19,758 nucleotides of DNA. Source: JBJENW01 sp051880395 (lineage in GTDB: Bacteria; Bacillota; Clostridia; Lachnospirales; Lachnospiraceae). Below the pieces are notes generated by a model that was not told the origin of the DNA, did not search any database, and saw only the letters and a list, made by a program, of their open reading frames with translations. Shown piece after piece: positions 14,574 to 19,758 of the stretch. The DNA lies in the NCBI GenBank assembly GCA_051880395.1, contig JBJENW010000087.1, positions 1 through 19,758 of the forward strand, written 5' to 3'. The position numbers and the translations under genes are program-made. The stretch's first letter is position 1, and each line of letters starts with the position of its first letter.

Positions 14574-14596
14574 TTTACGCTTTATATGAGTGTAAA
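14574..14596 (+). repeat. Solo outer tag of the palindromic repeat family
   Basis: TTTACGCTTTATATGAG followed by TGTAAA is nearly identical to the outer tags at 4838-4860 and 19579-19601, but none of the following arm sequence is present. It may be a relic end, a recombination scar or an independent target. In the 390 bases between the divergent AlbA_2 and membrane-protein genes, only this tag, the short ORF remnant and the two promoters were recognised. Confidence 0.7.
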
Positions 14597-14653
14597 TATG
14601 GTGCCAACAATAACAATGCATCCCTACTATGGCAAGAAATTTCCAAAATTACA

Positions 14654-14682
14654 ATGACAACCTTCCTTTCCTATGCTATACT
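14654..14682 (+). promoter_or_regulatory. Promoter of the membrane protein / YbjQ-family operon
   Basis: ATGACA (14654-14659), a 17-base spacer and TATACT (14677-14682), each one base from consensus. The predicted start of transcription is about 45 bases before the ATG at 14735. Confidence 0.7.
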
Positions 14683-14734
14683 AAAAAAGTATAAAATTTC
14701 TAAATTTTTTATAAATTGGGAGGTAGGGGATTTC

Positions 14735-14965
14735 ATGAAAAAACATGGCAGTAAAATGATCGCACCCATTCTCATCACGATCTTTGTTGTCTTATATTTT
14801 GTAGGATTCGTCGCTTTATTTTTATGGATTGATGGAATTCCTATCTGGCTTAAAATTCTATTTGCAGTCATTCCGCTGGCTTTTGCCGGCGTTATGATTG
14901 GCGTACTTTACAGCCGAATAAAAGAGATAAGGAGTGGAGAAGAAGATGATCTTAGTAACTACTGA
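14735..14965 (+). CDS. Small two-helix membrane protein
   Basis: A 76-residue protein with two predicted membrane segments (about 9-31 and 36-58) separated by a short WIDGIPIW turn, and a charged C-terminal tail (RIKEIRSGEEDD). The start at 14735 is set by GGGAGGTAGGGG upstream; the frame is open earlier but those codons precede the promoter start. It overlaps the YbjQ-family gene by 20 bases, suggesting translational coupling and a joint role. No family name could be assigned with confidence. Confidence 0.8.
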   Translation: MKKHGSKMIAPILITIFVVLYFVGFVALFLWIDGIPIWLKILFAVIPLAFAGVMIGVLYSRIKEIRSGEEDDLSNY

Positions 14966-15260
14966 TTACATCACTGGAAAAGAGCTGGAAATGCTCGGCT
15001 TAGTGAAAGGAAGTACGATTCAGTCCAAAAATATCGGACGGGATATTACCCAGAGTTTCAAAACACTTGTTGGCGGTGAGTTAAAAGCCTACACAGAAAT
15101 GATGAATGATGCCAGAGCACTGGCAACCAAACGAATGGTAGAAGAAGCAGAAAAACTCGGTGCGGATGCTGTCGTTAATATCCGCTATTCCTCTTCTGCT
15201 GTTATGCAGGGGGCTGCTGAAATTATGGCATATGGAACAGCCGTCAAATTTACCAATTAG
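14946..15260 (+). CDS. YbjQ / UPF0145-family protein
   Basis: A 104-residue cytoplasmic protein of the YbjQ family. TTDYITGKELEMLGLVKGSTI is the typical N-terminal strand pattern, NIGRDITQSFKTLVGGELKAY the central motif, ARALATKRMVEEAEKLGADAVVNIRY the conserved helix and strand, and GTAVKF the end. Known structures of the family are oligomeric; the function is not established. The ATG at 14946 has AAGGAG about 11 bases upstream; a GTG four codons earlier sits on that Shine-Dalgarno sequence and is unlikely. It is the second gene of a two-gene unit and ends before a strong hairpin. Confidence 0.88.
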   Translation: MILVTTDYITGKELEMLGLVKGSTIQSKNIGRDITQSFKTLVGGELKAYTEMMNDARALATKRMVEEAEKLGADAVVNIRYSSSAVMQGAAEIMAYGTAVKFTN

Positions 15261-15280
15261 AAAGTAAATTCAAGTTTTTT

Positions 15281-15331
15281 GTAAGAACAGGAGGCGATTT
15301 CAGTATTTACAAAATCGCCTCCTGTTCTTAC
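15281..15331. terminator. Perfect 20-bp hairpin between convergent genes
   Basis: GTAAGAACAGGAGGCGATTT (15281-15300) is an exact inverted copy of 15312-15331 around an 11-base loop. It sits between the convergent ends of the YbjQ-family gene (15260) and the zinc-ribbon gene (15367), so a shared terminator is the natural reading. The U-tract is misplaced: on the plus strand six T residues precede the stem rather than follow it. Confidence 0.6.
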
Positions 15332-15366
15332 GAGCGTAATCTGTCATTTTTGGGAATTCTACAACC

Positions 15367-16326
15367 TTAACTTTGCTGATAGTGTGTGGCTGCTATTTTA
15401 CAATCCGTACATATCTGAATATAGATCGTTCCATATTTCGTATACGCTTCATCCAGCTGTGCCAAATGTTTCATGCGCTTTCCACATTCCGGACAAATCG
15501 CATAATTTGCATCATCTACATATTGTGGTACGCCGCCGATCGCACTTCCTTCCCATTCTAAACAATGATAGCTCGATACAGGCTCCTCGGAAATCACAAA
15601 ACAAGATTCCTCATCCATATCCTCATCTTCGATCAAATCTCCATAACCATCCTCCTGACAAATAACCTTACTTTCCCCATTTTCTTCAAATTTACAGAAA
15701 ATAAAGCCACCATACACGAGACAAGAAATGCATGTTTTCACTCTGATTTTTCCATTTATACCTAAAAAAGCAAGCCTCGGATCTGTTCCATCTAACACAA
15801 GAATGTCCACATATTTGGAATCACAATGCGGGCATCGGTCTTTTGCCGCTCCCCCAAATACATTTTTCTCTTTTTCACAAAATTCCTGTTCTTGTAATGC
15901 ATAACAGACATCGTATGTCAATTTCCTTTTTCTTCCATTCTCTATACACCAGCCCCCGTCTAGTGCATAATGCGGAGGGTCCACATATAGTTTTTCACGC
16001 CATTTTGGTGGATTTTGCTCCCATCTCAGAAACGCATCTACTACAACTTCATCGCCAATCGCTGCCAATGCAACCATAATCCCATTGATATCAAGTGTAT
16101 TTATTTCTTCCTCTGACAGTTCCTGATCCAATTTTGCAATCAACTGGTCGCGTACTTGTGAAGACGCGTCTTTATATAAGACTGCCGGATGGTACACTTC
16201 CTGTTTCAAGGCAGCTTCGGCAAACGCCGGCTCCTTTATCTCTTGTTTTTGAAGCAGCTCCATGTATAAATCGGCTTCTCCTGTTTCTTTTAATTCGTTT
16301 AACGCTTCTGTAATTTGTTCTTTCAT
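15367..16326 (-). CDS. Zinc-ribbon protein with DUF1963-like C-terminus
   Basis: A 319-residue cytoplasmic protein. The N-terminal 100 residues are helical and acidic. CPHC with a later CISC (about 170-205) and CPEC with a later CTDC (about 280-310) give four cysteine pairs suited to two zinc sites. The C-terminal stretch GGVPQYV, CPECGKRMKHLAQLD, YIQICTDCKIAATHYQQS resembles DUF1963 (YwqG-like) proteins, where a GGxPxW strand and a LxQxD strand recur. The ATG at 16326 follows TGGAGGAAA; in-frame codons back to 16368 lack a ribosome binding site. It is monocistronic as far as can be seen. Function unknown. Confidence 0.8.
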   Translation of the reverse strand: MKEQITEALNELKETGEADLYMELLQKQEIKEPAFAEAALKQEVYHPAVLYKDASSQVRDQLIAKLDQELSEEEINTLDINGIMVALAAIGDEVVVDAFLRWEQNPPKWREKLYVDPPHYALDGGWCIENGRKRKLTYDVCYALQEQEFCEKEKNVFGGAAKDRCPHCDSKYVDILVLDGTDPRLAFLGINGKIRVKTCISCLVYGGFIFCKFEENGESKVICQEDGYGDLIEDEDMDEESCFVISEEPVSSYHCLEWEGSAIGGVPQYVDDANYAICPECGKRMKHLAQLDEAYTKYGTIYIQICTDCKIAATHYQQS

Positions 16327-16439
16327 ACGTTTCCTCCATTCTATGTGATACTCTATTTTTATCCGCAATTGCCACGCAGTTTCTCTACCATTTTTGCTTA
16401 CTTAAAGCCTACTCTCAAACACGGCAAATGCACCTGTTT

Positions 16440-16808
16440 CTATTCCAATACTATTTTTATGAGACAAAAAATTAACATGCTCCAGATCAGAACGATGGGA
16501 ATTGCATAATACCACCTCTTCGGTTTTCCATTTTTCCATAATCCTTCCGCTTGTTTACGGCTTCGCTCCATAACATCGGCAGGAATAAAATGAATCGTAA
16601 GTGCTGCAAATACCGGAAGCAACAGAATATCATCCAGATAACCGAAAACCGGGATAAAATCCGGTATGAGATCAATCGGCGAAAGCGCGTATGCAACTGT
16701 GATCGCGGCGAAAATTTTTGCCACGATTGGTGTATTTTTATCCTTCAACGCTAAGTAAATCGCTGGAATATCTGTTTTTAGTTTTTTTGCCCGCTCCTTC
16801 AAAGTCAT
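16440..16808 (-). CDS. YkvA-family (DUF1232) membrane protein
   Basis: A 122-residue protein with the DUF1232 hallmark YALSPIDLIPDFIPVFGYLD followed by DILLLPVFA (about 40-70), preceded by an amphipathic segment and ending in one transmembrane helix (WYYAIPIVLIWSMLIFCLIK). The ATG at 16808 is preferred since AGGGG lies nine bases before it, while the ATG three codons earlier directly abuts that Shine-Dalgarno sequence. The family is widespread and lacks an established function. Confidence 0.88.
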   Translation of the reverse strand: MTLKERAKKLKTDIPAIYLALKDKNTPIVAKIFAAITVAYALSPIDLIPDFIPVFGYLDDILLLPVFAALTIHFIPADVMERSRKQAEGLWKNGKPKRWYYAIPIVLIWSMLIFCLIKIVLE

Positions 16809-16949
16809 CGATATCATCCCCTAATAGTTTTTATAAACTGTAAGACATTCATTATGATAAAAAATTTCTGCCCCATATATTCTTTTATCTTCCACAGTGA
16901 ATGCATCTATATGGATTTTAAAGCATTGGAGCGTACAAAACAATTTTCA

Positions 16950-18101
16950 TCACTTTTTACACAGCTTCTCAGTTTTTGAAATCATAACAACCAGCAAAAT
17001 CAGAAAAAAAGCAAGATACACTGGCATAAGCTTCAAACTGATATGATTTGCAATCAGCCCAAAAACCGGTGGCATAAAGGTCGAACCAACGTAGGCACTT
17101 GCCATCTGAATGCCGATAATGCCCTGGGAATTTTCTGCCCCGAAATTGTTTGGTGTGGAATGAATGATGCATGGATATACCGGTGCGCATCCGAGACCAA
17201 TCACGATAAAACCCAAAAGTGATATCATTTTAAATGGAAGTGCAATGCATAAAACACCCGCTAGTGCAACCCCGACTCCAATGCGAATCATCTGCGGATC
17301 CCCCAGCTTGTCCGACACAAAACCAGCCAGAAATCTTCCTATGGTAATTCCGATAAAAAACAGAGAAGCAAATGCTGCAGCTTCGTCTTTGGCAGCTCCT
17401 CTTGTGCCTTCCAGATAACTGCTTGCCCAGAGCATTGTCGTGGCTTCTGCCACACAGTATGCAAAAAATCCTGTTAAAAGATATGGCACACCTTTTATTT
17501 TTAAAGCTCCCTTTATTCCAAGAACTGCATTGTTCTTTTCTTCCACAGCCTTTGACTTGTTAATTCTCCAAAGCGGCAGCGCAAACAACAGCACAGCCAA
17601 AATCCCGAACTGTAGATACGAAACCATACGGTATCCGTCCGTCCAAGTCGCATGCGTTAGCGCATAGCTCATAATATACGGACTGATGATGGTTCCCACA
17701 CCCCAAAAGCAATGCAGCCAGCTCATGTGCCTGAAATTATAGTGCAACGCCACATAATTATTCAATGCCGCATCGATTGCACCTGCGCCCAGTCCATATG
17801 GGATTCCCCATAAACACATCTGATAAAACTCGGTTGTTGTAGAGAATCCAAACATTGCGGCTGCGGTAAGAAATACGCTTACGGTTGTCACAGCTCTTGT
17901 CTCAAATCTTTTCGTAAGCCGTTCCGACATCAGACCGGAAAGAATCGTGCCCCCTGAGATGATCATAGAGATCAAGCCCATATACGATAATGGCACAGTA
18001 AATTCACTGCGAATCGTCGGCCAGGCGGAACCCAGCAAAGAATCCGGCAGGCCAAGGCTGATGAATGCCAGATATATAACAGCCAATAAAAGTAAATACA
18101 T
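16950..18101 (-). CDS. Major facilitator superfamily permease
   Basis: A 383-residue transporter with about 12 predicted membrane segments. Features typical of the fucose-permease-like sugar branch are visible: FISLGLPDSLLGSAWPTI (13-30), the SERLTKRF loop between helices 2 and 3, GLGAGAIDAALNNYVA (about 103-118), and a second-half repeat IGITIGRFLAGFVSDKLGD. GAGGGG lies before the ATG. No metabolic genes adjoin it, so the substrate is unknown. It follows the acetyltransferase gene on the same strand with an 81-base gap. Confidence 0.88.
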   Translation of the reverse strand: MYLLLLAVIYLAFISLGLPDSLLGSAWPTIRSEFTVPLSYMGLISMIISGGTILSGLMSERLTKRFETRAVTTVSVFLTAAAMFGFSTTTEFYQMCLWGIPYGLGAGAIDAALNNYVALHYNFRHMSWLHCFWGVGTIISPYIMSYALTHATWTDGYRMVSYLQFGILAVLLFALPLWRINKSKAVEEKNNAVLGIKGALKIKGVPYLLTGFFAYCVAEATTMLWASSYLEGTRGAAKDEAAAFASLFFIGITIGRFLAGFVSDKLGDPQMIRIGVGVALAGVLCIALPFKMISLLGFIVIGLGCAPVYPCIIHSTPNNFGAENSQGIIGIQMASAYVGSTFMPPVFGLIANHISLKLMPVYLAFFLILLVVMISKTEKLCKK

Positions 18102-18182
18102 CGACTCACCCCTCTCGATTCCATTTTATTTTTTAATCTATATAATATCTCCGAAAACAAAACATCTGAAGTATAAATTTTG

Positions 18183-18986
18183 TTATATCAAAAATCCCCA
18201 AATAACATCTTCACGAATCTTCTGAAAACCACATTTTTCCGCCGTTTTCTCTGATGCCAGATTATCCTGTGCGCAATCCCAGATTGGTATCAAACCAAGA
18301 TTTTTTGTATCCTCAATTATTTTCTGTGTCAGATATGCGGACAACCCTTTTCTTCGATGTGATTCCTGTGTATGTACTGAGATATTTCCATAACCATTAT
18401 CATGAAAAAGCATATCCGCCCTTGCAACAACTGTCTGATCTTTTATTGCAGCATACATGATATTGTATTCAAAATCCACGTTATCATCCCCATATGCCTG
18501 CTTTATCTCATCAAGTATCAATTCTGTATCATGATATCCTTTTTTCAAAAAATCAGAGGTAACCCGTTCGATTTGATATCCTTCTGGCTTTGGAAAATCC
18601 TTACCTGTCTCGGAAAGGCGAAATATTTTTTGCTTTGAAGTGAAAATATCCTGTTCGTGAAACATACTTTGAAACCACTCCGCTAATTCTTTTGTATCTA
18701 CGCCATACTCAAAATAATCCATTCCCATATTCTTTAAAAATGGCAAAATCGTTTGTGCAAACCATGACTGAAACATCTCCTTTTTTTCTCTGGAAGAAGG
18801 CTTTCCCATCAACTGAAATCCCTCTTGATACGGACTCCATACAAGCAGAAACTCCGGTTCCTCTGCGCAATCCGTCCATACAATTCCCGGTACATCTCCG
18901 TTTAAAATGCAGGAAAAATAAATGCTGCTGGTATCACGGATATAGGTACGATATTTTTTCAGTTCTTTTCTGTCTAATTGAATCAC
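18183..18986 (-). CDS. GNAT-family acetyltransferase with N-terminal extension
   Basis: A 267-residue protein whose C-terminal 110 residues are a GNAT domain: NISVHTQESHRRKGLSAYLT (201-220) is the acetyl-CoA loop and NLASEKTAEKCGFQKI (242-257) motif B. The N-terminal 140 residues resemble the extension of GNAT_acetyltran (PF12746-like) proteins. Translation starts at a GTG that overlaps the stop codon of the upstream gene in the sequence GTGA, with GGAGG seven bases before, so the two genes are translationally coupled. Acceptor unknown. Confidence 0.87.
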   Translation of the reverse strand: MIQLDRKELKKYRTYIRDTSSIYFSCILNGDVPGIVWTDCAEEPEFLLVWSPYQEGFQLMGKPSSREKKEMFQSWFAQTILPFLKNMGMDYFEYGVDTKELAEWFQSMFHEQDIFTSKQKIFRLSETGKDFPKPEGYQIERVTSDFLKKGYHDTELILDEIKQAYGDDNVDFEYNIMYAAIKDQTVVARADMLFHDNGYGNISVHTQESHRRKGLSAYLTQKIIEDTKNLGLIPIWDCAQDNLASEKTAEKCGFQKIREDVIWGFLI

Positions 18987-19429
18987 TCGCTTCCCTCCAT
19001 TTCAATCTCTTCTTTCGTAAATATTCGAATATCCCCATCAAAATCTAATTTCAAATGCTTCCCATCACAACTGATTCGTTTGATGGAAGTTACCATATCA
19101 TTTGTAGCTTCTTCACACTGCAATTGGATCAACTCTGTTTTTTCATCATACACATATCCCTCACAAAGATCCGCGTCATTGACTGGATTTCCACATGCAC
19201 AATAATAGCTGAATGTTCCATCCGAATAAAAGGTCAGATATTCGGTATCAGCCTCTGTTTCTCTGGCCCATGTGATATTCAAAAAATCGTTTTGTTTTTT
19301 CTCACTTGTCACACCATTTTCCGTATCATCCTGCATAACATTCTCTTGTTTTGTCCCAAGGATCACACAAACCAACATGCACATCAACATGATCAAGATG
19401 CATACCGTTCTTTTCATTCGCTGTCCCAT
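18983..19429 (-). CDS. Exported or membrane-tethered hypothetical protein
   Basis: A 148-residue protein with an N-terminal signal sequence (MKRTVCILIMLMCMLVCVILG, residues 5-25) and a soluble rest. Cysteines lie inside the hydrophobic stretch, but no standard lipobox is clear, so lipoprotein status is uncertain. The mature part has a beta-rich look (LTFYSDGTFSYYCACGNP, LIQLQCEE, KLDFDGDIRIFTKEEI), like small lipocalin-like or META-like domains, which is only a visual resemblance. GGGGG lies eight bases before the ATG. It overlaps the acetyltransferase start by four bases. Confidence 0.75.
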   Translation of the reverse strand: MGQRMKRTVCILIMLMCMLVCVILGTKQENVMQDDTENGVTSEKKQNDFLNITWARETEADTEYLTFYSDGTFSYYCACGNPVNDADLCEGYVYDEKTELIQLQCEEATNDMVTSIKRISCDGKHLKLDFDGDIRIFTKEEIEMEGSE

Positions 19430-19541
19430 CGCAAATCCCCCTTCTTTTTCTCCGCTCTGTCAAATTCCAAGCATAATTTGTCTTTTTTATATGGCTATAT
19501 TACCAAAAATTTTGTCTTTCTTCAATACGCACAACTTCAGC

Positions 19542-19758
19542 TACGATAAACGCAAACTTTTTCCTATTATCACACAAATTTACACTTTATATGAGCGTAA
19601 GTGTGCGGGCGGGACTGTATTGGCCACCCGAAACTTTATCGGCCCCACTACTCTTTGAAAAAGGCAGGACGCGAAAAATATCTCAACCGGGGGGATTCCT
19701 GAGCGGACGTTTCCGGGATTCGGCGGACGCAGCGGACAGGGGTGGTGCAAACAGATGT
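19542..19758 (+). repeat. Left arm of another palindromic repeat copy, cut by the window edge
   Basis: TACGATAAACGCAAACTT at 19542-19559 matches the terminal inverted motif of the insertion at 4807. It is followed by the outer tag (19579-19601) and the arm blocks CCCGAAACTTTATCGG, CCACTACTCTTTGAAAAAGG, GCGAAAAATATCTCAACC and CGGACGTTTCCGGGATTCG. This is close to the reverse complement of 1-255. The rest of the element lies beyond the window. No gene occurs in the last 329 bases; the stretch 19430-19541 presumably holds the promoter of the exported-protein gene, but no clear hexamer pair was seen. Confidence 0.8.

Overview
The window comes from the chromosome of a low-to-mid GC Gram-positive bacterium, most likely a gut Lachnospiraceae or related Clostridia. 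The reasons are strong AGGAGG-type ribosome binding sites, TTGACA/TATAAT promoters, the protein families present (AAA-ATPase_like/PD-(D/E)XK proteins, AlbA_2 ATPases, a MATE pump with a MarR repressor, BioY) and tight head-to-tail operons. The assignment is inference. No rRNA, tRNA, CRISPR array, phage gene or transposase gene is visible.

Layout. 1-255: right arm of a dispersed palindromic repeat. 284-2859 (minus): biotin operon bioY-bioD-bioA behind a consensus promoter with two BirA-type operators. 3082-3132: hairpin terminator. 3141-4712 (minus): AAA-ATPase_like/PD-(D/E)XK protein. 4797-5837: a non-coding unit of about 1.02 kb made of two giant imperfect palindromes, with imperfect terminal inverted repeats and flanked by a 10-bp direct repeat, so it looks like a non-autonomous insertion. 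5851-6696 (minus): a DapF-family protein with serine at both catalytic cysteine positions. 6828-7658 (plus): AraC regulator. 7641-9495 (minus): MarR repressor followed by a MATE pump, with the same 14-bp palindrome at both promoters. 9561-14344 (minus): a run of accessory genes (nitrilase-family amidase, acidic hypothetical, GNAT, membrane-anchored alpha/beta hydrolase, truncated nitroreductase, AlbA_2 ATPase). 14735-15260 (plus): membrane protein plus YbjQ-family protein. 15367-19429 (minus): zinc-ribbon protein, YkvA-family protein, MFS permease, acetyltransferase and exported protein. 19542-19758: left arm of another repeat copy.

How the genes work together. BioY imports biotin while BioA and BioD carry out the two steps before biotin synthase, and biotin-loaded BirA should switch the operon off. 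The other biotin genes (bioB, bioF, bioW/bioC/bioH) are absent here. MarR very probably represses itself and the MATE pump. The remaining genes are accessory and show no obvious shared pathway.

The most notable items are the Ser/Ser DapF homologue and the family of large palindromic elements, represented by a complete insertion, two partial copies at the window edges and one solo terminal motif. Base counts and repeat positions were read by eye. Family assignments rest on recalled motifs, not on database searches.
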